Notes: generated by a model not told the origin, from the letters alone. Numbered from the stretch's first letter, positions 1 to 13,727 are shown. The stretch: DNA of 64,000 bases from Pontederia crassipes (GCA_030549335.1 CM060195.1:42972991-43036990), one strand, 5' to 3'. Numbers and translations are program-made.

Positions 1-365
1 AAATTACGATGAATAGAAATGGAAAAATGTTATGTTGTAAATTTCTTGTTATAATTGTTATTGTTGTAGTTATTTTAGTCATGTTTATATGACACGACAC
101 TATCAACCATAAAGACTGAGATCTTATTATTTAGACTGTGATCTTGTTTGTTATTGTCACATGATATGCATGTCGAAGACATTACTATTGCAAAGTTTTA
201 TAATACCTCAATTCACATTACTATTGCAAAGTTTTTATTTTCACTCATAGTGTGATGATCTATATGATGTGGCTATCCATGAAACTTTTCACTTGATCCA
301 GAGCACATGGGAGAACCTCCCAAGATAAGCAATAACTTACGATAAGCACGAACAGATGTCGCGTA

Positions 366-515
366 GGAGAAGCCACATTAAAACTTATGCATTGTGAACT
401 TATGGTTTAAAGTTGCATGCATTAGTAAAGGAGAAGCCACATTAAAGCTTATGCATTGTGAACTTATGGTTTAAAGCTGCATGCATTAGTAAAGGAGAAG
501 CCACATTAAAGCTGC
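366..515. repeat. 64-bp tandem repeat, about 2.3 copies
   Basis: A unit starting 'ggagaagccacattaaa' recurs at 366, 430 and 494, giving a 64-bp period with only a few differences between copies. The copies are contiguous with no unique spacers. It lies beyond the 3' end of the decayed FAR1/MULE transposase gene and may be subterminal sequence of that element, which is inference. Confidence 0.9.
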
Positions 516-710
516 AGAAGCAAAAGTCCATGTTGAACAGCAAAAGCAAAAGTAAACATATCAATGTACAAGATCCATTTACATAAAGGAGCAAAAGTCA
601 AATTAAACATCCCACAAGCAGCAGAAGCAAAAGTCAAATTAAACATCCTACAAGATGCACATGAATTTTGTACAAGATCCATATACGTAAAGGAGATATC
701 ATTTCAATTA

Positions 711-953
711 CATCCTGGTACATTTATAATCAAAATAAACATCCTGGTACATCCTACTTCAAAATAAACATCCCGGTACATTTATAATCAAAATAAACAT
801 CCTGGTACATCCTAGTTCAAAATAAACATCCCGGTACATTTATAATCAAAATAAACATCATGGTACATCCTACTTCAAAATAAACATCCTGGTACATTTA
901 TAATCAAAATAAACATCATGGTACATCCTAGTTCAAAATAAACATCCTGGTAA
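711..953. repeat. 58-bp tandem repeat, about 4 copies
   Basis: The segment 'tttataatcaaaataaacat' recurs at 723, 781, 839 and 897, an exact 58-bp period. Each unit has two related halves built around 'aaataaacatcctggtacat', so the array looks like a duplicated half-unit of about 29 bp. It lies downstream of the minus-strand transposase remnant and may be the subterminal repeat region of that element. Confidence 0.9.
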
Positions 954-1350
954 TAAACTCCCACAACATCCTGGTACATAAACTCCCAAAACGGCCTGGT
1001 ACATCCTGGCATTTTATCCTTCACTGCCTTGATGAACTCCCAAAATATTCTAATAGTCTCTTCCATGATGTCTTGTATCCTTATACATCTTTCTGCATAA
1101 ATCATAAATTGCAAATGAGAAATAACACAAAACCATCATACATAAGAACTATTGCAAATGGACAACACAAAAGAAGCTGATAGATAATTGACAGAAAACT
1201 TATTGCAGAATTCCTAATCCAGGTAGAAGAAACAGAGATCTTACTTACGTCAACAACAAGTTATTGATCCATTTGATCTTGTATGCCCTGTTCATAAAAA
1301 TAAGTACATTAGAAGGTTATTCAGGCATTAAACGCCAAAAACTAAAAAAT

Positions 1351-3596
1351 TTACAAAAATCCTACCGTCAACAAAGGATATGTTCTTTTATCATATCCAA
1401 TTTTTCCACACTTTCCACAGCTTCTTTTTTTAGGATCATTCTTAGACATAGAAATCTCGACACCAAATTTAATCCTTCCAACATTCCTCGGTCTACTCTT
1501 AGACTTCACTCGTATTGGGTCACGTATAACAAACTGTGACTCTTGTAAATTGATAATGGCCGATGATTGACTTGCATGAAAATCACTAGTGCACGACTGA
1601 CTTAATTGAACTACAGTAGTACTTGCTTCACTTGCATATATAGTTATGTTTGAAATATGGAAGGCACTAATCTTTTTTATAACATCATCTATAGGTGGCG
1701 CTGCAAATTGTAAATGCTTAGCTGAAGTCAAACCTAGTTCTTGTACTTTCCACATATTACTTTGCCAAGTCAACTTCTGAATGGGGGTTATAGAATCATT
1801 ACTACAAGATGTTTTGTGGTAGATTGCATGGGCATTTGTATATCTTGAATTTATTGTCCATCAATGAAGTATATATTCCTCCGGTAAGAATGCCACTCCT
1901 TTTTTGTGGAGAACACTCAACATGTGGCAACAAAATAACCCTTCCTGTTCATATTTCTTGCAAGAACATCTTAAAGAAATGATTGCATGATGACTAAACT
2001 CGACAATATTCTTGCCTTCATCAATGTCTTGCATAGCATGCACATAGTACACAGTTTTATCAACGTCTTTGAAAATCTTATGTGCAAATAAACGAAATGA
2101 TTTTGCATATTCTTCTTGGAACTTGCAAAATAGGTTATGTGTATATACATTGCCTGCCTGAATCTCCATTGAACTTTTTGCAATGTAAGTAGGCAACGAG
2201 TTCATGGTTCGATAATCTTCTTTTTCTTCTAATGCCTGATGACTTTGGACTGCTCTATCATGTTGTTGTACAAACTCTGAGAGCGATGTATTTGCATTAA
2301 CAAAATCATCAAAGAATGCATTAATACTTTCTGCCCTTTGAGTAGTACGCATACCTGTAGTAAAAACGTCTTCAAAATATAATGAAACTCATTGTTGACG
2401 TTTTTCATACATAACCTCTAACCAATGCCCATTCGGAATATTAAAATTTTGCTTCAAAAGAAACCAACCCTCTTCAAACTCGTCTGTGTTTGATGATTTA
2501 TAAAGCCACTTACTATATTGTTCTTAAATGTGTCTTGGGCATATAAGTCTTGTAAATGAGTCATTGCATTTCTAGCAATATGCCATGTGCAAAGAATATG
2601 TTTTGTACATGGAAAAACCTTACGGATAGCATTATCCATCGCAATATCTTGATCCATAATAATACAAATTGGATGTTTTCCATTCATACATTCAGACCAT
2701 TTTTCAAACAACCATATAAAAGTTTCCTCAGTTTCATCGGCAAATAGAGCACAACCAAATAAGCACGACCTTCTGTGGTGATTGATTCTAGTAAAAGGAG
2801 CAAATGACATTTTCAAATTATTTGTGTGATATATTGTGTCAAAGACAACAACATCACCAAAAATTAAATAACTATCTCTGAACCGACCATTAGCCCAAAA
2901 GAAATTCAAAACCATGCCATTTTCATCGAGCTCCCATCTATGAAAAAAACCTGAATCAACACTTGCTTTATTCTGAAACACATATATAATGTTAAGACAT
3001 TCAACATTAAAATTGCCTTTTCTTCTTGCTCTTAAATGATCAATACAATCTTGTGTTGTTACCAACGGTTCACCAGACATATTCAGTGCCCTTGCTATTT
3101 TTTTATGGACCCATGCCAAATTTCCTTAAGTTAACAATAGCTTCTTTTGAAGTTTCCGCAAAAACTTCACTTTTGTGGGTGTTGTTAGAACATGATTGTG
3201 CTCTTTTTGAAATTTTCTTGCTTTCCACTTTCCATCCTTTCTTAGTCCAACATATAAGTGGGCAAGACAATCATTTCTAACTTCTCTCTTTTGTGTGATG
3301 ACCTTTTCAATAGGTTGCTTCAATCTTTTATAGCCTTCTTTAGAACAAACAAAAGTTCTATTAATGACATTTTTCGTGATTCTAGATTTATGACAAAATT
3401 GTTTTCTAACAGAAAATCCCACCATTTTGGCATACATATTATAGTACTTATAGGCCTCTTCATCAGTATCGAATGTCATACCAACATAAGGCTTTGGCAG
3501 CTTGTAAGATTTTACAAAATCATGTTCATGCATTTCCGCATTTCTTTCTTCCTCACTATCTTGAACATTCGACCCCTCGTTAATCTCTTCATCCAT
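1351..3596 (-). pseudogene. FAR1/FHY3-like Mutator (MULE) transposase, decayed
   Basis: Four minus-strand segments follow the order of a FAR1/FRS or Jittery-type MULE transposase. 3596-3126 is a FAR1 DNA-binding domain (CH-type residues, 'CSKEGYKR', 'HNHVL'). 3119-2454 is the MULE transposase core (two Asp residues seen: 'VVFDTIYHTNN' and 'IIMDQDIAM', then 'CTWHIARN'). 2352-1861 holds 'MRTTQRAESINAFFDDFV' and a SWIM zinc finger (CSCKKYEQEGLFCCHML). 1773-1351 ends in a degenerate CCHC-like knuckle (CGKCGKIGYDKRTYP). The reading frame is broken: frame changes lie near 3120-3165 and near 2450, and stops fall around 2376 and 1858 where the family has coding sequence. Sequence between the segments still matches the family in other frames, so this is one decayed gene rather than several. 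It could be a dead transposon gene or a dead domesticated FRS gene. No terminal inverted repeats were found, possibly because the left end lies outside the window. Confidence 0.85.
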
Positions 3597-4650
3597 ATTA
3601 TGAATTCAATTGTAAGATTTGCCTCGATAAAATAACAGATATAAGGAATTTTCATAATAGATAACTTTTTAATCAAATGATATATCGACAAACATAGACA
3701 AGTCAGACAAAAAATATTAGATCGACTGATACTCTAAATTAATCTTCAAAAAATACCTAATACCCTAAATTACAGGAACCTAAATTACAGATATATACTT
3801 GAAGATATATATAGGAACCTAATACCCTGTCAAAAGTCAAATTACAGGATATTAGATTACAGGAATTAGGTACTTTTTAGTCTAAATATAGGGATTAGTC
3901 TAAATACAGGGATTAGTCTAAATTAATCTAAATTACAGGATATTAGGTACTTTTTAGTCTAATTTAATCTTGAAGCAAAAGTCAAATTAAATATCCTACC
4001 AGATTCTTCAAGTCTCCATTCTAAATTACAGGAACCTAATACCCTGTCAAAATTAAATTTATATCTTTGTTGAGCATGATGAAAAGTAGTAACAATACTT
4101 ATGTGTCTAAAAAGAATAGAGATGAAGGTAATGTGTACTGGAAATAAGTAAAGAATTTGCAAAAGCAAGATGCAGACACCGTCAGGATGATGAATTTATC
4201 CAATGCGTTGGACAGCTTTGTCCCCAGCGGAGTCGGATATCACGATGATCCAGCTACTCAGGGCACACACCGTCAGGATGAGCAGCGTCTCCCCCACCGG
4301 CATTGGATCTCGTGATGATCGGCGCTCACACTAGCGTCGGATCTCACAGAGATCAGTGCTCGCGTTCGTCGTCTCCAGTTGCAGCAGGCAGACGGAGATC
4401 AATGGCTTTTGCTTCGTCAGGCGAGCGACGGCGATGATGAGCGGACGCAGACCCCTAGCTCACGTTCGTCATCTCCGGTAGGATCAGAATGCGTGAGACC
4501 CCTAGGGCAGAAAATGAGAGAAATAGGGCAGAATGCATTAAACCGGTCTTCTTGTTAAACCAGTCTTCTTGTTTTCTCATTTCGAAAAAAACCCGATGGA
4601 TATCAGCGGTTTAACTCAATTCATGTATGGCGCCCCTTGGATCTGCCGCC
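3597..4650. other. 5' flank of the MULE remnant with short repeats
   Basis: 3700-4050 contains several imperfect copies of 'aaattacaggatattaggta' and 'gggattagtctaaa', a loose local repeat. 4190-4500 is GC-richer, with recurring 'caccgtcaggatgatga'-like and 'cggatctca.agatcagtgctcgcg' pieces resembling transposon subterminal repeats. No open gene is visible. This may be the other end of the MULE, but no matching inverted end was found. Confidence 0.5.
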
Positions 4651-5800
4651 CATTTAATCCATATAATAATGTTTGTTTTATTTATTAAAATACTAACTGA
4701 AAACTTAATTGGTTTTTCTCATATAAATAGCCTTATTGTATGTAGGGTGAATTATTATTTATTAGTAATTTTGGTTTCCATGGACTTAACGTAGCAACCC
4801 CCCAAAAAAATTTCTGTCTTTGGACGTAGCCACTTAATGCTTGAATCCCAAAATATTTTGTATTTCCTTTCCCATGATTAACTAAATAAAGATGAGTTAT
4901 TTTGAATAATTAGTTTTGGGTCATTATTATTAATGGCAATCAAATTGTTTAAAGATAATTATCCCCACAATTAATCTTCCCCTCTCTCTTTTCCTCTCCC
5001 CACAATGAAGATCGTGTATTAACTCTTATTAGATCAGTCCATGCATAGTAGAGATCTTAATCTAAACAACTTGCTTGATTCTCATTGAATAAAAGATCCC
5101 ATTGTGTATTATTGACTCGGATGAACAATAACCACTGGCTTGATGAAGGGTTTGAATGATAATCCCTCTAATCAATATTATTTCTCATTAAACAATTATC
5201 AAACACGGATCCCTTTCATCGATGACGTTGAGTCCTTTATGAGAGAAGATTGTAATGATCCGAGGTCTTAAAAATCAAGATGGTTTGATGTAATAATTTA
5301 ATATGGACAAAAGATGAAGGTGATCATGCGCTTGTAGTTATCCCCACGCATTTTAAATTCGTACGAGTCAAAAATTCAAAGCGAACAATATTTTAATTGA
5401 CAATATGCATGATTATTCCTGTTGTTTGTGATGGATAGATTTGAGATATGATTGAATCTCATATATTATGTGTTAGGATGATATTATGGTGCAGTTTTAT
5501 CTTTTAAATTTTATTCCATTAGGCTTACTTCAATGCTGTACCAAACCCCCGTGATGTGAGACTATTAGATGAGGATCATGGTATAAAATTAGCATCAATA
5601 GTTTATTACACAAGATTTGTTCCGTTTACTAAATTTTATATCCTTACCTTATACTTCTTTTATATATTTTCTGTATGGCATGCCTATGACTCACTTACCA
5701 CTGGCTGATTCAGTTCTTAACTTCTTATGTCTACTATGGATCGGCATCTCATTCTAAGTTCCATGGCTTGAGATTAGAAGGCAACATACTTCACATGATA
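4651..5800. other. AT-rich intergenic sequence
   Basis: No coding sequence, RNA gene or clear repeat boundary was recognised. Confidence 0.6.
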
Positions 5801-5804
5801 CTTA

Positions 5805-6539
5805 GGGTCTGTTTGATTTAACTAATATAAAATTGCTTTGAAATATTGATAAGTATTTAATAGTCTAAATTGATTTTAAAAATTAACAACTATGTATTTG
5901 ATAATAAAAGAATTTTATATATTATTATTTTAGTCAAATAAAAAATATTATAATAGAGAGAAGAGGTAGAAAAAGTTATATATCCTATGTAAAAAATTAT
6001 GATTTCTCAATTTTCTTTCAACTTATAAGTTAATAAAATTTGTTTGATAAATATAGTAGTTAAATTAGTGTATCGAATAAAATGATGAAAAAAATATAAA
6101 ATATAATTTATGATAATTTTATACACATTGTATTTATAATGTTTTATTTTGAATAATAATATTTTTAAAATATTATTTTAATATCAAAATGATTATTTTT
6201 TAAAATATTTTATTTGAGTTATAAGTAAAATTAAATATGTGATATATTAAAATAAAAATAATATAAAATATTTAATAATTAAATAATTTTTAATTAAAAA
6301 CAAAATATTATAAAAATAAAATATGAAATCACTATTTTTATATTATCTAAACGAGTAAGAATAACTTACAACATTTTGTGTTCAAATCTATAAACGTTAG
6401 TGAGAAAATATTTACTAAATGTTATAGTAGCATTTTGATTCTCTAACAAAATGCTATCTGTTACTAAAGATGCTATTTTTTTACCTGTCAAATAGTGATT
6501 ATATTATCTCAATATTTAAAATATTATCAAACTAAGGCG
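5805..6539. mobile_element. Possible AT-rich MITE (hAT-like ends)
   Basis: A very AT-rich block begins 'ggtctgtttgattta' and ends 'ttatcaaactaaggc', whose complement 'gccttagtttgataa' is an imperfect match to the start. Such '(T)CTGTTTGGT'-type ends are common on non-autonomous plant hAT elements. No coding capacity and no convincing target duplication were seen. Confidence 0.4.
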
Positions 6540-7775
6540 TTAAAAATACGCGACTTACTAGAAGTTAGGATGGTTTTTTAAAGTTAATAATCGACTAAAA
6601 TATTGGAATGTGTTTTGGATCAAAAGATCGGCCCAAACTAAATTAATTAAGTTATATTATTTTTTTTTCCTAATAGCATTGATATAAATTTTTTTTATCC
6701 TATTAAACTCCACCTTTCACATTTATTGGATTTTAATTGCAATTCTCAACTAAATAGAAATTAATGCTTCATTATCATGGGATAAATTTCAGCTAGACGG
6801 TTATTCAACTTTTAGATATTTTCAATTATGGCCCTTTTTATAAGTGATGACAGTTTATTTAAATGGAAATTTTTAGGGTGCATATAATTTCCACGTTCTC
6901 TTTTCTTCGCGTCCATATATTTAATAATAAACTAAAATAATTAAAAATCTATACACAGTAATATTATGTAAAATACTACTAAAATAATATTATAAATATT
7001 ATAAAAAGAAAATATTTAATAATAAATATAGTCAAGAGAAAAAAACTCGGAGGAAGGAATGGGGAAACATAAGATTCCACCATGTCGTGCTGGTCAATTT
7101 TCCAATGGTTGATGCCAATTTCTCTTGGGTTTTTTTTATGATGAGATTAAATAATAATGATTTGAATTTGTCATGAAAAGAATTTAATTATGTTAAAAAG
7201 AATTAATTTTTGCACCTCCATCGCATAAATGCAAGATATTCTTTTTTATTTATCACTACAATATTCCAAATGATCGAATAATTATATAAAAAATCTAATT
7301 TGAAGGAACGTGCTTGGTTATTTTTTAATACCTGTAAATCCATAAATAGCAAGTTCAAGCCATACCATGATATTGTCACCTGATATTATTATTACTATTT
7401 ATTGTTCCATTTCAACTTTCATTAATAATAATTTATCATATTAATATTAATATTATTATTGTTGTTGTTTTAGTTAAATGAAGCTCATAACTAGGCTAAC
7501 TTAAATAGTGGGAGTGCGATTGATATAATCTTCGGATTACAAAACATTATTCTGTTACATAGATATTAAGATAAATACAATAAATCAATAACATGCCTCT
7601 CGTATTTACGTCACCACATTTTTGTTGATTAAGCCCAAAAGGTGTGCTGCAGGCTTCCCTCAGGACCCACTTCATGGTTTTGTCTCATGCAAGACCGTGT
7701 GCAATCCAGGCGATTCATAGCCCAATTGTTTAGGTCTCGTGCACACTTATTTTTTTCCCAAGTGATAACGCACAA
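6540..7775. other. AT-rich intergenic sequence
   Basis: Nothing recognisable apart from short A/T runs. Confidence 0.55.
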
Positions 7776-7784
7776 AAAAAAATA

Positions 7785-7975
7785 ATTATCTACCAACCGG
7801 AGTTAGGGTGGAGTAGATAGGAGTTCCTCACCGATTAAATAAAGATCTCGAGTTTAAATCTTCATGTATGTAGAAAATTTCTGCTGGGTCGAACTCGATG
7901 ATGGCCGAGACTTTAACTCGTAACTAGTGCGCATAATTCTTAGCGTTAGCTGAGTTGAACGACCGACGCCGTTTT
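7785..7975 (+). mobile_element. Possible tRNA-derived SINE
   Basis: A box-A-like stretch ('ggtggagtagataggagttc') is followed about 40 bp later by a box-B-like stretch ('ctcgagtttaaatcttc'), then a GC-richer body. This spacing and order resemble the tRNA-derived head of plant SINEs. No target duplication or clear tail was found, so a chance resemblance is possible. Confidence 0.4.
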
Positions 7976-9093
7976 TCGGACAATGAAGTGAAAAAAATTG
8001 TCTTATTTCTCCTAATTTCATCCAAATGCTTTTTCTTTTACTTGGTAGGCCCCAGATGTACTCATAATAATTAATAAAAAGAGAGATTTATAAATTCTTA
8101 AGAGAGGCTGGAACTCACATTAGGCATCTCCTTACTCTCGCATTCCATTATAGGGAAGAAAATACTATTGCTAATTATTTGCCCTCTTTTGCGAGAACCT
8201 TGCAAGGCAATAATGTCTAAGATGACACCCCTCCTCCCGGGCTCTTCCGTTTTTTTGTTGTACTCGGACCCTACTTAATTATCTAATGAAGGCGCATGTC
8301 ATTTTTAAAAAAAATAGAGATTGTTCTTGATGGGGTTAGAAAATGAGATCAAGTTGGGATTAAAAAAATTTTGTTATAGAATATTTACATTGCATCTAAA
8401 TAGAGCCATAATGACTTTGATTTCGGTGAGTACATAATTTTTATTAATGAAAATAAATTTTAATTTAGGGGATACCTATGAATCAAGTTTTGAGCAGTTG
8501 GCAAGTAAAACCATGATGTGATAAATTTATTTTATTGATGTAATTTAAATAACTAATAAATATTGAGTATAAATTAAAATATTATGTATTTTTATATTTC
8601 CCAAAATATTTTTTTATGAAATGACAAATAATAAATAACATTAAATTATTCCTTTTATAATAAGTATAATATTTTGTGCAAGGAATATAAAAGAGAGAAA
8701 ATAAGATAATAAAATAAATAATTTTTTTTAAATGCCACATTTAGAAAAAAAAAACTTTATTTAAAAATGACAAGCATGAAGCATGGACAATGCTCTTATT
8801 TTATGAACAAATGTAAAACCAAATAATAAAATGCTCTTATTTTATAAAAAAGAAAAAAAAACCAAATAATAAATTCGGGGTCACGTGACCTTCTTTGCCA
8901 ATTTTATTGGATGTCTCCGAAGAGACGTGGCCTTCTCTTTCAATATCGATTTCTTACATGTGAGAAAACCGATCACAATTAGACCTCATTGAAAACCATA
9001 TTTTTAAATTAAGAGGTTATCCCCGAATAAATAGGAAATACAAAACAATCGATGCAGACTGGTAAATAACTGAATTCTCGGGCCACAATTGTT

Positions 9094-9100
<7 letters not shown>
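7976..9100. other. AT-rich intergenic sequence
   Basis: No gene seen. A short imperfect duplication ('atgctcttattttat...aaccaaataataaa') lies near 8790-8875. Confidence 0.5.

Positions 9101-9130
<30 letters not shown>
9100..9130. repeat. (AAT)n microsatellite
   Basis: About ten AAT units directly abut the left end of the inverted-repeat element that begins at 9131. Confidence 0.95.
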
Positions 9131-9794
9131 GAGAAAAATTAGTGTTAAATCAAAGATTTTGATTTCACCCTCAAATTAGTGAATCTCGTTCGTTATAATC
9201 ATCTAATGTGCGCATCAATAGTCCACATTGAAACTAAATTAGCCATTCTAGAAAAAAAAATTGAACCAATGCCTACCCATCTCTCAATCTGTGCCTTGCC
9301 AAGTGAAAGGAGTCAAAGTCCGACGCCTCACGCCCTCATGACCGGTGCATGAAGCTCGACGCCTGCCCAACGACATCGTCTCGGCGTCGAGGCGAGGGGA
9401 TGCGACGACGACACTCCACCTGCAGTAGCATCGGATCGTCGTCGTCCACGATTCTATCATATCCTTCATCGCCGCCATCGCGTTTGGTGTCCCCAATGCC
9501 GAGGCCAAACCCATTCTGTCTTCTTCCTCACCTTCCCCAATCAATATTCCATCGTCATTTCGCACCATGTACTAGGAGGATCTCGATCACCAAGGGCACA
9601 TGATCATCATTGATCGTATGGAGATCTCTGCAGTGACTCGTGTCAACGAGATGATAAATTGGAGGTTGAACGACATACTCAAGCAAAGAGGAAAGTGGGG
9701 AGATGACTTTGGGAGCAGGAGGTTGAACCTGTTTTTATATATATATATATATGAACTCGGTTCAACTAAGATATTTCAATTTTGACAATCTTGA

Positions 9795-10631
9795 GGGTAA
9801 ATTATGTGATTGGTCCATCAACTTTAAGTCATTTTCAAACCAGTCTCCCAACTTCAATTTTAATCAAAACATCTCTCATCTTCGATTTTCTTGCACGATT
9901 AGTCCTCATAATCGTTGATAGTGGATTTCTCGGTCACCTTGCATATGTGACCATCTTTCTCTCTCATCCATATAATTTAAACCATCCACGTCAGATCCTT
10001 TCTCATTAAAGTATATTATAAATTTTTAAAAAATAAAAAAAATGATGGAGCCGACCCGAGGGGGTCGACGCCCCCCTCTGCGAATCTCCCGTGCCGACGA
10101 GATTCGCAGAGGGGGGCCGCCGCCCCCTTCTCTCATTGGCACATGAGGGAGAAGAGGGGGGGCGGCCCCCCTCAGCGAATGGATCGGTGAGAGAGATTCG
10201 AAGAGGGGGGCCGCTGCCCCCCTCTCTCGTCGGTGCGTGAGGGAGAAGAAGGGGTCACCCCCCCCCCCCCTACGAATCTTGTCGGCATCGTGAGATTCGC
10301 AGGGGGGGCTGTTGCTCCCCTCTTCTCCCTCATGCATGATGAGGGAAAACGAGGGAGATGGCGGCCCCCTCGAGTTGATCCCACATTTTTACTTTTTAAT
10401 TTTTATAATATATTTTAACAGAGAAAGAATCTGACGTGGACAACTTAAATAACATGAACGAGAGAGAATGACGATCACATATGCAAGATAATTGAGAAAT
10501 CTACTATAACTGATCAGGAGGATTAATTGTGCAAGTAAATTGAAGGTTAGAGATATTCTTATTATAAATCGAAGTTGAAGGATCGATTTGAAAATGACTT
10601 AAAGTTGAGGGACTGATCGTGTAATTTACTT
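9795..10631. mobile_element. Foldback/MULE-like element, family A copy 1
   Basis: The left arm (from 'gggtaaattatgtgattggt') and the complement of the right arm (from 'aagtaaattacacgatcagt') match over about 260 bp, through shared segments such as 'caactttaagtcattttcaa' and 'cttgcatatgtga'. The site duplication 'aatcttga' lies at 9787-9794 and 10632-10639 (8 bp, plus a mismatched ninth). This fits the 8-9 bp duplications of Mutator-like elements. The core (10050-10380) is GC-rich and hairpin-rich and encodes nothing recognisable. It is inserted in the family B element. Confidence 0.8.
10050..10380. repeat. GC-rich cluster of long hairpins
   Basis: 10071-10088 (cccccctctgcgaatctc) is perfectly complementary to 10099-10116 with a 10-nt loop. 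Two more imperfect hairpins follow, about 10163-10215 and 10258-10311, each built on C-runs plus 'gaatc' facing 'gattc' plus G-runs. This forms the core of the foldback element. Short reading frames here are by-products of the repeats. Confidence 0.85.
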
Positions 10632-10726
10632 AATCTTGACTGTTGATGCACACACGACTATGACGATTGGGATTTCACTGATTTGAGAGTGAGATCAAAA
10701 TATCCCATCTAACACTATTTTTTCTC

Positions 10727-10830
<104 letters not shown>

Positions 10831-12070
10831 TCCAAGACTTTTTTATTAGTGAATTCCTTTCACGAGAGGTCTACAAAACTTTGCATCAACAGCACGTCAG
10901 GACCGAGAGGGCTGTCACAAATCCTTGGGATAATTGTGAAACCGATAGCAAGATCCTAGGGATAACCAGCAGCAAATGAGTCCAATTCAGATAAAAATTC
11001 ATAACTTTATGCTCATTCTTCTATCAAAATAATGCAATTTTAACAAACTCGGAGATCTACGAAATGTAAGTTCAAAATGCATGCATCATAATAAGCTCAT
11101 AGATAATCGCACTTTATACTGATATCATAGTATTGGCCATCATCAAAAGAATCGGATAAAGTCAATCAACGTGTGCGGAAGAAAGTAACAAGTCAACGTG
11201 GTTTGGTAGAAGTTGCATTTGCACAAAAGTTAAGATGAAGTAATTGCGACTTCTTGATTTCAAGTTTTAGTTTTGATTATGCGGAGTGTCTCGAATCAGA
11301 TTAGTTACACTTAATGATAGACCAATTAATTTGTGAATAGTGCATTTTATAATGTCCCACAAATTAAATGAAGATTAGTTACACTTAATGATAGACTAAT
11401 TAATTTGTGAATAGTGCATTTTGTAATGTCGCACGAATTAAATGATCGACATTATTTTTAAAACACCAAAAATTGGTCACCCAAAAAATGCTATGCCACA
11501 ATGAATTTTTTTATACTAATAATTTCAAATTTGACTCCTAAGATCACGGAGAATACTATTATGTTATTTTCTTCCAACTTCATAATTAGTCATGTGGGTG
11601 CTACTTTTTCTTTCTTTCTGACTTTAGATTAACTTAGATGTTAATTCCTTTTTGTCAACTTCAAATTACTATTACTCTCGAACAACCAGAGGCCCTTGAT
11701 GATGACCAATTGGCCAACATTAATGACGTCATATTAACTTGATATTATCTGTCCGACGAAAGCATTAATAAATATTTTCAAGTGTTCCGGTTTTCACATT
11801 GTGATTTTTTAATATTTTCTTATTTGAAATAAGTAATGATCGTAATATGAAATTTATAAATTAGAATCTACTAATATCCTTCCATGATGACATGCGTTTT
11901 CCATATATTAGGAAAAAGTTGATAGCTGTTGTTCAAATTTCTTAGAGTTCAAAATTAAGGAAATACGAAGATGAGAATTTTTATATTTTTTCTATTTACA
12001 AGATGCTGATAGATGACCCTTTTCGTTTTTTAAAAAAAATTTTGCTTTTCTTTTCAGGTTTGGATTGCCT
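10831..12070. other. Intergenic sequence with a 74-bp tandem duplication
   Basis: 11300-11373 and 11374-11447 are two adjacent copies of a 74-bp unit starting 'attagttacacttaatgata', with about five differences. Nothing else was recognised. Confidence 0.8.

Positions 12071-12071
<1 letters not shown>

Positions 12072-12152
<81 letters not shown>
12072..12152. repeat. (AAT)n microsatellite, about 27 units
   Basis: An uninterrupted TAA/AAT trinucleotide run. The isoleucine-rich reading frame across it is an artefact. Confidence 0.97.
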
Positions 12153-12153
<1 letters not shown>

Positions 12154-12767
12154 GACTAATGCAATGTATATAATTAATAATCAGGGACAAGACCAAATTA
12201 TAGCGACATATTTTAATGTATTTATCTGTTTCTCTAGCATTATTGTTATTACTTTATAAACGTTACCCTTTTAAGAAGTAGAAAAAAAGTTCGTGCATAT
12301 ATTTCGATGTTGGAATGATGTTGATAAATCGAAAATAGTATAACTTAATTTATATTTCCTAGATATTAAATTGAAGTCAAGCTTAACCAAATTAAAGAGT
12401 ATTGATTTTAATCAGATTTAACAAGGTTAGAAGTCCTATCATGTTTGTCATTTGTTAAGATATATATATATATATTAGTATTATTTTTTTTCCGGTCACA
12501 TTATTGAACAAAAAAATAATAGTTTTAAAACTAATTTGTTAATTATTAGAGGTCTTATCTTGTTTTTATTTAAATTATTTAGAAGCAACAAGTGAGGAGG
12601 GCAACAACAGCTGGTGGTGTTAAGTACTGCACCAAACAAATTTATACCTCGCCTTTAATTTTGCGTCCCACTTTGTCACTTAAAAATCGCCAGAGTCCAC
12701 TCTCGACAGAGACCGATGGGATTTTCATATTCCATCGAGCCGTGACGACGAACAGAAGCAGACAACA

Positions 12768-12770
<3 letters not shown>
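12153..12770. other. AT-rich intergenic sequence
   Basis: No gene or clear element seen; a short TA run lies at about 12460-12475. Confidence 0.55.

Positions 12771-12850
<80 letters not shown>
12771..12850. repeat. (CT)n microsatellite, about 39 units
   Basis: A perfect CT run followed by 'ccttcttcttcttcttcttc', a short CTT run. Ser-Leu or Arg-Glu repeat frames across it are artefacts. Confidence 0.97.

Positions 12851-13727
<877 letters not shown>

Larger units (their letters stand above)
9131..10726. mobile_element. Terminal-inverted-repeat element, family B copy 1
   Basis: The left end 'gagaaaaattagtgttaaat' matches the complement of the right end, 'gagaaaaaatagtgttagat', and the similarity runs on for about 90 bp (9131-9225 against 10726-10640). 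It is flanked by (AAT)n on the left and an AAT/ATT microsatellite on the right, so it appears to have landed in a simple repeat. Its interior (9284-9600) is GC-rich but holds no credible gene. A second element (9795-10631) is nested within it. Long ends without a coding region suggest a non-autonomous Mutator-like element, which is inference. Confidence 0.7.

Noticed and set aside
366-953. CRISPR-like array appearance
   Set aside because: The 64-bp and 58-bp repeats are contiguous without unique spacers, and the DNA is plant nuclear.
10026-10418. Gly/Pro/Arg-rich proteins in the foldback core
   Set aside because: They are translations of hairpin-forming GC repeats and appear on both strands alike.
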